64,000 nucleotides of DNA, from NCBI RefSeq assembly GCF_000444995.1, contig NC_022049.1, positions 1 through 64,000 of the forward strand, in the 5' to 3' direction. The position numbers and the translations under genes were made by a program. The notes under the pieces were generated by a model that saw only the letters and a list, made by a program, of their open reading frames with translations, was not told where the DNA came from and searched no databases. Shown one piece after another: positions 35,186 to 43,154 of this stretch. Within the stretch, counting starts at the first letter, position 1, and each line of letters opens with the position of its first letter. The stretch is from Paracoccus aminophilus JCM 7686. Its GTDB lineage: Bacteria > Pseudomonadota > Alphaproteobacteria > Rhodobacterales > Rhodobacteraceae.

Positions 35186-36343
35186 ATGATCTCGATCCTT
35201 CCCCTCGCGCTTCTTTTCTCGCACAGCGGCCCCTATGAGGCGGTCAGCCGCTCGTCGCTGAATGGCGCGCGTCTGGCCTGTGCCGAGATCAATGCGGATG
35301 CGGATTTCGGCCTGCGGATCGAACCCATCGAATTCGACCCGGCGGGCCGTCCCGAGGCCTATCCCGAGCTCGCCCGCGCGGCGCTGGCGCGTGGCATCAC
35401 CAATATCTGCGGCTGCTACACCTCGTCGAGCCGCAAGGAAGTGCTGCCCGAAGTCGAGCGGCAGGATGCGCTTTTGTGGTTCCCGGTCCATTACGAGGGC
35501 TTCGAGAATTCGCCCAATGTGATCTATTCGGGCTCTGGTCCGAACCAGCATATGACGCCGCTCATCGACTATCTGACCGCCGAGATCGGCAATTCGGTCT
35601 GCTGCATCGGCTCGAATTACGTCTGGGGCTGGGAAAGCAACCGCATCATGTGCGACAGCATCCGCGCGCGCGGGGGCAAGGTGTTGAGCGAGACCTATCT
35701 CGATGTCGGCGTGACCGATGTGGCCCAGGCGGTCGAGACGATCCTGCGCCTGCGCCCGGATTTCGTCTTCAACGCGCTGATCGGGGAAAGCTCTTATGCC
35801 TTCATCCGCGCGCTGCGGCAGGTCTGCGTCGCGCGCGGCATCGACCAGCCGCGCCTGCTGCCGGTCGCGTCCTGCAACCTCTCCGAGCCCGAGTTGGTGC
35901 TGATCGGCCCCGAAGCGGCGGATGGCCATCTCAGCGCAAGCGTCTATTTCGCCGCGATCCCGGGCGCGAAAAACCGCGCCTTTGTCGAGGCTTACCGCGC
36001 CGCCTATCCCGACGGGCCTTGCGTCTCGGTCGAGGCCGAGGGGGCCTATAACGCGGTCCATCTGATCGCGCGGGCGGCGCGGGCGGCGGGGGCGAGTGAT
36101 GCGGCGGCGATCCGCAAGGTTCTGGGCGAGGTCAGTTTCGACGCGCCGCAGGGCCGCATCGCGCTCGATCCCCTGACCCAGCACGCCTGGCTGACGCCGC
36201 GCATCGGTCGCTCGCGCGCCGATGCCAGTTTCGAGATCCTTTTCGAAAGCCCGACCCCGGTCGCGCCCGATCCTTACCTGACCCGCGCCGGAAACCGCGA
36301 GCTTCCGGCGACCTCCTCCTTTGAATTGGGGCCCGTGCGATGA
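35186..36343 (+). CDS. amiC: Amide-sensing negative regulator AmiC
   Basis: A 385-residue cytoplasmic periplasmic-binding-fold protein without signal peptide. It is very like Pseudomonas AmiC: GCYTSSSRKEVLPEVERQDAL (about residues 74-94), then YEGFENSPNVIY, GPNQHMTPL, and DAPQGRIALD near the end. In that system AmiC binds acetamide and releases the antiterminator AmiR. Here amiR follows by an ATGA overlap, as expected for a complex. No clear ribosome site precedes ATG 35186, which lies directly after the terminator T-run. Confidence 0.9.
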   Translation: MISILPLALLFSHSGPYEAVSRSSLNGARLACAEINADADFGLRIEPIEFDPAGRPEAYPELARAALARGITNICGCYTSSSRKEVLPEVERQDALLWFPVHYEGFENSPNVIYSGSGPNQHMTPLIDYLTAEIGNSVCCIGSNYVWGWESNRIMCDSIRARGGKVLSETYLDVGVTDVAQAVETILRLRPDFVFNALIGESSYAFIRALRQVCVARGIDQPRLLPVASCNLSEPELVLIGPEAADGHLSASVYFAAIPGAKNRAFVEAYRAAYPDGPCVSVEAEGAYNAVHLIARAARAAGASDAAAIRKVLGEVSFDAPQGRIALDPLTQHAWLTPRIGRSRADASFEILFESPTPVAPDPYLTRAGNRELPATSSFELGPVR

Positions 36344-36984
36344 AAAACACCCGCGTCATTCAGAACTTCACCGGCCGTCAGGCGCTTCTGGCGCTCGGGC
36401 AATCGCGCAGCCGCGACACCTTGGTCGCGACCTTGGCGCGGCTTGGCATCGAGGCGGTCGATATCGCGATCGAGGAGTGGATCGGCGGCGAGATCGGCAT
36501 TCCGGTCACGCCCGAGGGTCATCTCGCCTTCATCGACCTCGATCTGGCCTTTCCCTCGCCGCAGTCGGACGGCGCGGCGGTGGGACTGTGCCCGACCATT
36601 GCGCTGATCGGCAGCGAGGTTCCCAGCCGCCTGCGCCTGATGGTCGAACTGGGCGCGACCGCCTCGCTCACCAAGCCCGTCTATGGCGGCAGCGTCTATA
36701 GCGCGCTCTTTCTGGCGGTGAATGAATTCAACCTGCGCGCCGGATTGCACCAGCGCTTGCGCGACTATGAAGAGCGCCGGCGCAAGCGGCCCGCGCTGAT
36801 TTCCGCGATCATCCGGCTGATGGCCGAAGGCCAATGCGACGAGGCCGCGGCCTTCCTGCAACTGCGCCGCGACAGCATGCGTCACCGCATGAGCATCGAG
36901 GATTATGCCGAAAGCTTTCTTGACCGACCCCGACCCGACCAGACCCTCCCCGTAGCGCCCGGTTTGAAGGCTGCGCGGGGCTGA
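36340..36984 (+). CDS. amiR: ANTAR-domain transcription antiterminator AmiR
   Basis: A 214-residue protein with a pseudo-receiver N-terminal domain (about residues 10-120), a helical linker and a C-terminal ANTAR domain (about 145-190) beginning RRRKRPALISAIIRLMAEGQCDEAAAFLQLRRDSM. ANTAR proteins bind paired RNA hairpins with A1/G4 hexaloops and prevent terminator formation. One such hairpin and a terminator are in the leader of this operon. It overlaps amiC by 4 bp. Confidence 0.9.
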   Translation: MKNTRVIQNFTGRQALLALGQSRSRDTLVATLARLGIEAVDIAIEEWIGGEIGIPVTPEGHLAFIDLDLAFPSPQSDGAAVGLCPTIALIGSEVPSRLRLMVELGATASLTKPVYGGSVYSALFLAVNEFNLRAGLHQRLRDYEERRRKRPALISAIIRLMAEGQCDEAAAFLQLRRDSMRHRMSIEDYAESFLDRPRPDQTLPVAPGLKAARG

Positions 36985-37015
36985 TCCCAAAACCCGGAAA
37001 CCAACAGGAAACCCC

Positions 37016-38254
37016 ATGTTCATCCAGAAAAGTTTCGCCCCAGCCTGTGCGCTGGCGGCGCTGATCGCGGCTGTCTCGCCCCTTCATGCCAATGAGGGGC
37101 CGATCAAGCTGGGCGTGCTCGAAGATCAATCGGGCGATTTCGCGGTGGCGACCATCGGCAAGGTCCATGCGATCGAGCTGGCCGCCGAAGAGATCAACGC
37201 GGCAGGCGGCATTGCCGGGCGCCCGCTTGAGCTCGTGGTCTATGACACCCAATCCGACAACACGCGCTATCAGGAATTCATGCGCCGCGTCTTGCAGCGC
37301 GACAAGGTCGATGCGGTCTTCGCGGGCTTTTCCTCGGCCGCGCGCGAGGCCTACCGCCCGATCGTCAACCAGTTCGACGGTCTGGCCTTCTACAACAACC
37401 AATATGAAGGCGGGGTCTGTGACGCGAATATGATCGTCACGGGCGCGGTGCCGGAACAGCAGTTCTCGACGCTTCTTCCTTACATGATGGAGACCTATGG
37501 CAAGCGCGTCTATACGATCGCGGCCGACTACAACTTCGGCCAGCTCTCCGCCGAATGGGTGCGCCAGATCGTGGCCGAGAATGGCGGCGAGATGGTGGGC
37601 GAGGAATTCATTCCTCTGAGCGTTTCGCAATTCTCGCAAACGATCAAGAACATCCAGACCGCCAAGCCCGATTTCGTGGTGACGCTGCTGGTTGGGACCT
37701 CGCAGGCCTCTTACTACGAGCAAGCCTCTGCTGCCAATCTTGGCCTGCCGATGGCATCCTCGGTCAATGTCGGACAGGGCTATGAGCACAAGCGCTTCAA
37801 GGCGCCGAGCCTCAAGGACATGTATGTCACGGTCAACTATATCGAGGAAATCGACACGCCCGAGAGCAAGGCCTTTGTCGAGAAATTCCGCGCCCGCTTC
37901 CCCGATGAGCCCTATATCAACCAAGAGGCCTCGAACTCTTATGCGGCGGTCTATCTCTACAAGCAGATGATCGAGCGCGCGAATGGCTCGACCGCCAAGG
38001 ACGATCTGCGCAAGGTCATCGCGGAAGGCGATGTCTGCGTCGAGGCGCCCTCGGGCAAGATGTGCATTGATCCGAAAAGCCAGCACAGCTCGCATACGAT
38101 CTACCTTGCGCATGTGCTGGGCGATCACACCGTCGAATTCCCGAAAGTCTGGAAAGACGTTCAGCCCTATTGGCTGGGGCAGGCGGGTTGCGATCTGACC
38201 AAACATGATCCGAGCGAGCAATACACGCCCTCGAACCCGCCCAAGGCGCAATAA
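37016..38254 (+). CDS. Urea/short-chain amide ABC transporter binding protein (UrtA/FmdD type)
   Basis: A 412-residue periplasmic binding protein with a Sec signal (cleaved after PLHAN, about residue 24). The sequence follows the urea/amide branch of Leu/Ile/Val-type binding proteins: GVLEDQSGDFA, FAGFSSAAREAYRPI, the FYNNQYEGG segment and SYAAVYLYKQ. An AGGAAA site precedes ATG 37016. It follows amiR by 31 bp. The downstream formamidase favours formamide, acetamide or urea as ligand. Confidence 0.88.
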   Translation: MFIQKSFAPACALAALIAAVSPLHANEGPIKLGVLEDQSGDFAVATIGKVHAIELAAEEINAAGGIAGRPLELVVYDTQSDNTRYQEFMRRVLQRDKVDAVFAGFSSAAREAYRPIVNQFDGLAFYNNQYEGGVCDANMIVTGAVPEQQFSTLLPYMMETYGKRVYTIAADYNFGQLSAEWVRQIVAENGGEMVGEEFIPLSVSQFSQTIKNIQTAKPDFVVTLLVGTSQASYYEQASAANLGLPMASSVNVGQGYEHKRFKAPSLKDMYVTVNYIEEIDTPESKAFVEKFRARFPDEPYINQEASNSYAAVYLYKQMIERANGSTAKDDLRKVIAEGDVCVEAPSGKMCIDPKSQHSSHTIYLAHVLGDHTVEFPKVWKDVQPYWLGQAGCDLTKHDPSEQYTPSNPPKAQ

Positions 38255-38268
38255 GACCGAAACCCGGC

Positions 38269-38296
38269 CCGGGCGCGCGCTTTGTGCGCCGCCCGG
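38269..38296 (+). terminator. Intercistronic hairpin after the amide-binding protein gene
   Basis: Stem 38269-38275 with 38290-38296, extended inside by a GCGC pair. It is placed between the binding protein and permease genes, and could stabilise the upstream message or attenuate transcription so that more binding protein than permease is made. Confidence 0.5.
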
Positions 38297-38355
38297 AGCC
38301 CGTTCGGCCCCTTTCCCCTGCGGCGCTTTCGCGCGGCACAGCCACAGGCATGGCC

Positions 38356-39228
38356 ATGGACTTTCTCCCCGCAATCTTCAATTTCCTGTTCCAGACAGGT
38401 GACAGTTTCGCCTTTCTTGTCCTGTCGGCCTGCGGGCTGGCGATCATCTTCGGGATGATGGGCGTCATCAATCTGGCGCATGGTGAGTTCATCATGTGCG
38501 GCGCCTATGTCTCGTCAAGCTGCGCGCGCATGGGCCTGCCTTTGCCGCTGGCGATCCTCATCGGCGCTTTGGCTGCGGGCCTTGCCGGGATCGTGCTTGA
38601 GCGCATCGTGATCCGCCCGCTCTACAACCGCCCGCTCGATACGATCGTCGCGACCTGGGGCATTTCGATCATGACCCAGCAAACCGTGCTGGTCCTTCTG
38701 GGCACGACCCTGCCCGGCACCGGCACGCCTTTTGGCAGCTTCACCGTCGGCGAGACCTCCTATTCGGTCTATCGCCTCGTCCTGATCCTCAGCGCCTTCG
38801 CGGTGCTGGCCGGGCTGTGGCTGGTGCTGGTCAAGACCCGCGCGGGCGTTCTGGCGCGCGCCACGATCCAGGTGCCGCAGATGGCGGCGAGCCTCGGGAT
38901 CAATACCGGGCTCGTCTATTCGCTGACCTTTGGCGCGGGCGCGGCTTTGGCCGGGCTCGCGGGCGGGCTTTACGCGCCGACCATGACCATCGTGCCGACC
39001 ATGGGCAGCTCGTTCATGGTCGAGGCCTTCGTCACCGTCGTCACCGGCGGCGCCGATATCTTCCTTGGCACCGCGCCAGCCGCCGCGATCCTCGCGGTGA
39101 TCAAGGTCATGCTCACCTCGTGGTGGGGCCAGCTTGCCGGGCAGATCGGGCTTCTGGTCGCGGTCATTTTGGTCATTCGCATCCTGCCGCGCGGTCTGAG
39201 CGGCTGGATCCTGAAGGAGAGACGCTGA
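38356..39228 (+). CDS. Urea/amide ABC transporter permease (UrtB/LivH type)
   Basis: A 290-residue membrane protein with about eight hydrophobic segments. ACGLAIIFGMMGVINLAHGEFIMCGAY early in the chain is the LivH/UrtB hallmark, and GGLYAPTMTIVPTMGSSFMVEAFVTVVTGG is the later conserved segment. Two ATGs are close (38350 and 38356); the second has AGG at a better distance. The next permease gene overlaps it by TGATG. Confidence 0.88.
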   Translation: MDFLPAIFNFLFQTGDSFAFLVLSACGLAIIFGMMGVINLAHGEFIMCGAYVSSSCARMGLPLPLAILIGALAAGLAGIVLERIVIRPLYNRPLDTIVATWGISIMTQQTVLVLLGTTLPGTGTPFGSFTVGETSYSVYRLVLILSAFAVLAGLWLVLVKTRAGVLARATIQVPQMAASLGINTGLVYSLTFGAGAALAGLAGGLYAPTMTIVPTMGSSFMVEAFVTVVTGGADIFLGTAPAAAILAVIKVMLTSWWGQLAGQIGLLVAVILVIRILPRGLSGWILKERR

Positions 39229-40295
39229 TGTCGCTGAAATCCACTCTGCGTCTTCTCGAAGGGCCGCAGACCCTTGGCCGGGGCCGGGGCTTCTGGTCGG
39301 GCTTTGGCCTGATCCTTGCCGCAGCCCTTGCCTATCCGCTCTTCGCTGACGGCTTTGATGTCGGCAACAATATCTATTTCTTCAACTATCTGTTCATGGC
39401 GCTGGGGCTTTGCCTGATCTGGGGCTATGGCGGCGCGCTGAGTTTCGGCCAGACCGCCTTTTTCGGGATCGCGGCCTATGCTTATGGCGTGCTCTCGATC
39501 AACCTCGGCAGCGCCTATGGGCTGACGCTGTTCTCGCTGGTCGCGGCGGTCGCGATTTCGGCACTGGCCGCGGCGGCGCTTGGCTATTTCCTCTTTTACG
39601 GCGGGATCAACGGCGTCTTTCTGGGCATTGTCACGCTGTCGGTGACGCTGGTTCTAGAACGCTTCATGTCCCAGACTGCGGGGCCGGAATGGACGGTCGG
39701 CACCGCGCGGCTGAACGGGTTCAACGGCATGGGCGGCATGCCCGCGCTGACCGTGCCGTGGTTTGGCGGGCCGGTCACGCTTTATCCCGATGTCACGCTT
39801 TACTATGTCACGCTGGCGCTGCTGGTGATCTGCTATCTCGCGCTGCGCATGCTGGTGAATTCGCGCTTTGGCAATGTCGTCGTGGCCCTGCGCGAGAACC
39901 CGCTGCGCGCCGAGATGTGCGGCTATGACATCCGCAAATACCAGCTGGCGATCTTCGTGATCGGCTCGGCGCTCGCGGGGCTTTCGGGCGTGCTTTACAC
40001 GTCGTGGGGGACCTATATCACGCCCTCGTCGATGGGCATGACCGCCGCCGCCTTGCCGATCATCTGGGTCGCGGTTGGCGGGCGCGCCGATCTGACCACG
40101 GCGCTGATCGGCACATTTTTCACGCTGATCGTCTTCCAGCTTCTGACCGTTCACGCCAGCCAATATGCGCTGATCGTCATGGGCGCGCTTCTGGTCGCGA
40201 CCGTGCTGATCGCGCCGCGCGGGCTGGTAGCGGGGCTGGCCGCTGTGATCGGTCGCCTTGTCTCGCGCCGCCCGGCAAAGGAGCCGCAGCCATGA
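39228..40295 (+). CDS. Urea/amide ABC transporter permease (UrtC/LivM type)
   Basis: A 355-residue membrane protein. The LivM/UrtC signature region GYGGALSFGQTAFFGIAAYAYG lies near residues 65-86, and ALRENPLRAEMCGYDIRKYQLAIF near 218-241. Start at ATG 39228, coupled to the UrtB-like stop; AAGGAG is just upstream. It overlaps the first ATPase gene by ATGA. Confidence 0.88.
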   Translation: MSLKSTLRLLEGPQTLGRGRGFWSGFGLILAAALAYPLFADGFDVGNNIYFFNYLFMALGLCLIWGYGGALSFGQTAFFGIAAYAYGVLSINLGSAYGLTLFSLVAAVAISALAAAALGYFLFYGGINGVFLGIVTLSVTLVLERFMSQTAGPEWTVGTARLNGFNGMGGMPALTVPWFGGPVTLYPDVTLYYVTLALLVICYLALRMLVNSRFGNVVVALRENPLRAEMCGYDIRKYQLAIFVIGSALAGLSGVLYTSWGTYITPSSMGMTAAALPIIWVAVGGRADLTTALIGTFFTLIVFQLLTVHASQYALIVMGALLVATVLIAPRGLVAGLAAVIGRLVSRRPAKEPQP

Positions 40296-41014
40296 GCCCG
40301 ATCCTCGAAACCCGCCATCTGAACAAGCGCTTCGGGGGGCTTCATGTCACCAATGACGTGAACTTCACCCTCGGCACCGGCGAGATCCATTGCCTGATCG
40401 GGCCGAATGGCGCGGGCAAAAGCACCTTCTTCCGCCTGCTTTTGGGAGAATATACCCCCGACAGCGGCGCGATCCTTTACCAAGGCGCGGACATCACCCG
40501 GATGCGATCCTATCAGCGCATCCGCGAAGGGATCAGCGTCAAGTTTCAGGTGCCGGGCATCTTCAAGGAGCTTAGCGTCGAGCAAAACCTCGTCATCGCG
40601 CTGCAACGGTTCTATCCGCCGGCCGAGATGCGCCACGAGATCGAGCATCTGCTCGACTTCCTGCGCCTCGGCGCGGTCAGGCGGATGCGGGCGGGCAGTC
40701 TCAGCCACGGCCAGCAGCAATGGCTGGAAATCGCCATGGCGATCGGCCCGCGCCCGAAGCTTTTGCTGCTCGATGAGCCGACCGCCGGCATGACCCCGGA
40801 CGAGACCCAGTTCACCGGCGAGATCCTTCTGGAGCTGAACCGTGCGGGCATGAGCATCCTCGCGGTCGAGCATGACATGGCCTTCGTGCGCCAGATCGCC
40901 GACCGGGTCACGGTGCTGCATTTCGGGCGCATCTTCGCCCAAGGCAGCATCGACGAGATCACCGCCAATGACGAGGTCGCCAAGATCTATCTGGGAGAAA
41001 CCGATGCCGCCTGA
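40292..41014 (+). CDS. Urea/amide ABC transporter ATP-binding protein (UrtD/LivG type)
   Basis: A 240-residue ATPase: Walker A GPNGAGKSTF (about residues 38-47), signature LSHGQQQWLEIAMA (about 138-151), which is the LSHGQ form typical of UrtD, and Walker B LLLLDEPTAGM. Overlaps the permease gene by 4 bp and the second ATPase gene by 11 bp. Confidence 0.9.
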   Translation: MSPILETRHLNKRFGGLHVTNDVNFTLGTGEIHCLIGPNGAGKSTFFRLLLGEYTPDSGAILYQGADITRMRSYQRIREGISVKFQVPGIFKELSVEQNLVIALQRFYPPAEMRHEIEHLLDFLRLGAVRRMRAGSLSHGQQQWLEIAMAIGPRPKLLLLDEPTAGMTPDETQFTGEILLELNRAGMSILAVEHDMAFVRQIADRVTVLHFGRIFAQGSIDEITANDEVAKIYLGETDAA

Positions 41015-41720
41015 TGCTTTGCTGGATATCCGCGATCTCCGCTCCGGCTATGGCGGCAAGCCGGTGCTCGCCGGGCTGAACATCCGCGTCCGCCCCGGCG
41101 AGATCGTCGCCATCATCGGGCGCAATGGCGTGGGCAAGACCACGCTGATGAAGACGCTGATGGGGCTTTTGCCGACCACCGGCGGCGAAATCGCCTTCAA
41201 GGGCCAAAGCCTCAACCCGCTGCCGCCCCATGCCCGCGCGCGTTTGGGCCTTGGCTATGTGCCACAGGGCCGCGAGGTCTTTGGCCGTATGAGCGTGACC
41301 GAGAATCTCGAAACCGGGCTCTCGATCTGCGGCGGCCGCGCGCCTGCGGGTCGGATGGACGAGATCCACGGCTATTTCCCGATCCTGCAAGAGCGCGCGC
41401 GCCAGCGCGCGGGCACGCTTTCGGGTGGCCAGCAGCAGCAATTGGCGATTGGCCGCGTGCTGATGGGCGCGCCTGCCATGGTGTTTCTCGATGAGCCCTC
41501 CGAAGGCATCCAGCCCAATATCGTGCAGGATATTGCCCGGCTGATGGTGCGGCTCAACGCTGAAAAGGGGCTGAGCGTGCTCTTTGTCGAGCAAAACATC
41601 GACATGATCCGGGCCATGGCGCAGCGCTGCTATGTCATGGACAAGGGCCGCATCACCGCCGAGCTCGGCCCCGACGACATCCGCGACCGCGCCGAAATGC
41701 GCCGTCACCTCGCGGTTTGA
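41004..41720 (+). CDS. Urea/amide ABC transporter ATP-binding protein (UrtE/LivF type)
   Basis: A 238-residue ATPase: Walker A GRNGVGKTTLMKTLMGLLP (about residues 38-56), the VPQGREVFGRMSVTENL Q-loop region, signature LSGGQQQQLAIGRVL and Walker B MVFLDEPSEGIQPNIV, the last being characteristic of UrtE. Start ATG 41004, with GGGAGA upstream and overlapping the end of the UrtD-like gene. Confidence 0.9.
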   Translation: MPPDALLDIRDLRSGYGGKPVLAGLNIRVRPGEIVAIIGRNGVGKTTLMKTLMGLLPTTGGEIAFKGQSLNPLPPHARARLGLGYVPQGREVFGRMSVTENLETGLSICGGRAPAGRMDEIHGYFPILQERARQRAGTLSGGQQQQLAIGRVLMGAPAMVFLDEPSEGIQPNIVQDIARLMVRLNAEKGLSVLFVEQNIDMIRAMAQRCYVMDKGRITAELGPDDIRDRAEMRRHLAV

Positions 41721-41748
41721 ACGACTGATTCTGACATCGGAGACGAAT

Positions 41749-42747
41749 ATGAGCTGGTTTGACACATCCATCATGGCGACGCGCGGCGTGGCAAAGGGCG
41801 AGGCGCGCAGCCATCACAGGCTCGGCGAGGCCGAACAGGGCGATTACCCCTATATCTACACCGCCCAGATCGAGCCGCGCCTGCGCGTCGATCCCGGCGC
41901 GGTCATCACCGCCGAGACCCATGACGCTTTCGAGGGCAAGATCAAAAGCGAAAGCGACCGGCCCTCGGAGATCCTGAATTTCCCCTATCTCAACCCGCAA
42001 AACGGCCCGATCTGGGTCAATGGCGCGCAGAAGGGCGATGTGATCGCGGTCTATATCGAAAGCATCGTCCCGCGCGGGGATCAGCCGCGCGGCACCACCG
42101 TCATCATGCCCGAATTCGGCGGTCTGGTGCCGACCAAGGACACTGCGCTGATCTCGCCCGGCCTGCCCGAGCGGGTGCGCAAGCTTCATGTCGATGAAAC
42201 TACCGGCGTGAGATGGAACGACAAGATCACGCTGCCCTATGAGCCCTTCATCGGCACGCTTGGCGTGGCCCCGGCGGCCGAGGCGATTTCCTCGCTCGTG
42301 CCGGATTACTATGGCGGCAATATGGACATGCCCGATGTCGCGCCGGGCGCGGTCGTCTATTTCCCGGTCCAGGCCGAGGGCGGCTATCTCTATCTTGGCG
42401 ATTGCCATGCCGCGCAGGGCGATGGCGAGCTTTGCGGCGTCGCGGTCGAGCATCCGACCGTGACCACGATCCGCGTCGATCTGATCAAGAACTGGGCGAT
42501 CTCGATCCCGAGGCTGGAAAACGAGACGCTGCTCATGGCGATCGGCGCCTCGCGCCCGATGGAGGATGCCGCGCGCGGCGCCTACCGCGAGCTGATCCGC
42601 TGGATGGCCGCCGATTACGGTTTCGACGAAATCGATGCCTATATGCTCTTGACCCAATGCGGTCGCGTGCGGCTGGGCAATATGGTCGACCCGAAATATA
42701 CGGTCGGCGCTTCGGTTTTGAAAAGCATCGCGCGCGCCAATCTTTGA
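41749..42747 (+). CDS. Formamidase/acetamidase family amidohydrolase (FmdA-like)
   Basis: A 332-residue cytoplasmic enzyme of the FmdA/AmdA family that splits formamide or acetamide to ammonia and the acid. Family features include the early HHRLGEAEQGDYPYIYT, a central FGGLVPTKDTAL, and GDCHAAQGDGELCGVAVEHP (about residues 217-236) with likely metal ligands. Start at ATG 41749 with CGGAGA upstream. It is the last gene after the amide transporter and probably the main catabolic output of the AmiC/AmiR-controlled operon. Confidence 0.85.
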   Translation: MSWFDTSIMATRGVAKGEARSHHRLGEAEQGDYPYIYTAQIEPRLRVDPGAVITAETHDAFEGKIKSESDRPSEILNFPYLNPQNGPIWVNGAQKGDVIAVYIESIVPRGDQPRGTTVIMPEFGGLVPTKDTALISPGLPERVRKLHVDETTGVRWNDKITLPYEPFIGTLGVAPAAEAISSLVPDYYGGNMDMPDVAPGAVVYFPVQAEGGYLYLGDCHAAQGDGELCGVAVEHPTVTTIRVDLIKNWAISIPRLENETLLMAIGASRPMEDAARGAYRELIRWMAADYGFDEIDAYMLLTQCGRVRLGNMVDPKYTVGASVLKSIARANL

Positions 42748-42760
42748 CGCCCGCCTTGCC

Positions 42761-42786
42761 GGGACGCCGCGCTTGGCTGGCGTCCC
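42761..42786. terminator. Bidirectional hairpin between the amidase and lsrG
   Basis: A perfect 8-bp stem (42761-42768 with 42779-42786) with a 10-nt loop, followed by GCTTTGG, between convergent genes. Confidence 0.65.
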
Positions 42787-42808
42787 GCTTTGGCCGCAGA
42801 TTGGCGGC

Positions 42809-43114
42809 TTAGTCGCGCGCGGTTTCCACCAGCACCGGCAGGAAGAAATCCTTGCGCCGCCCGCCGACGGTGATCGGGTCGATCATCTCGACGCAGGTGC
42901 GATAATGCGGGGTCTTGCGATGCTCATCGAGCGCGGCCTCGTCGCGAAAGATCTCATAGACCGAGAATTTGTTCTCATCCTCGGGATCGCACAGAAGATC
43001 GAAGCGCAGATTGCCCGGCTCCTTGCGCGTGCCCTCGCAATTGATGGTGAAGGCCTCGAGGAACGTGTCCCGGTGGCCGGGTTTGACTTCGATGCGAACC
43101 AGTTGAATCAGCAT
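42809..43114 (-). CDS. lsrG: AI-2 degrading isomerase LsrG
   Basis: A 101-residue ABM-fold protein. The core EPGNLRFDLLCDPEDENKF and the ALDEHRKTPHYRTCV segment are nearly the same as in enterobacterial LsrG (EEGNLRFDVLQDPE, HKTTPHYKTCV), as recalled. LsrG isomerises phospho-AI-2 (P-DPD) in the cytoplasm. It is the last gene of the leftward lsrR-lsrK-lsrG unit, 40 bp after lsrK. Confidence 0.88.
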   Translation of the reverse strand: MLIQLVRIEVKPGHRDTFLEAFTINCEGTRKEPGNLRFDLLCDPEDENKFSVYEIFRDEAALDEHRKTPHYRTCVEMIDPITVGGRRKDFFLPVLVETARD

Positions 43115-43154
43115 GTGGTTTTCCTTTTCACTGTAATCTCTCAGCTGTCGTCTC

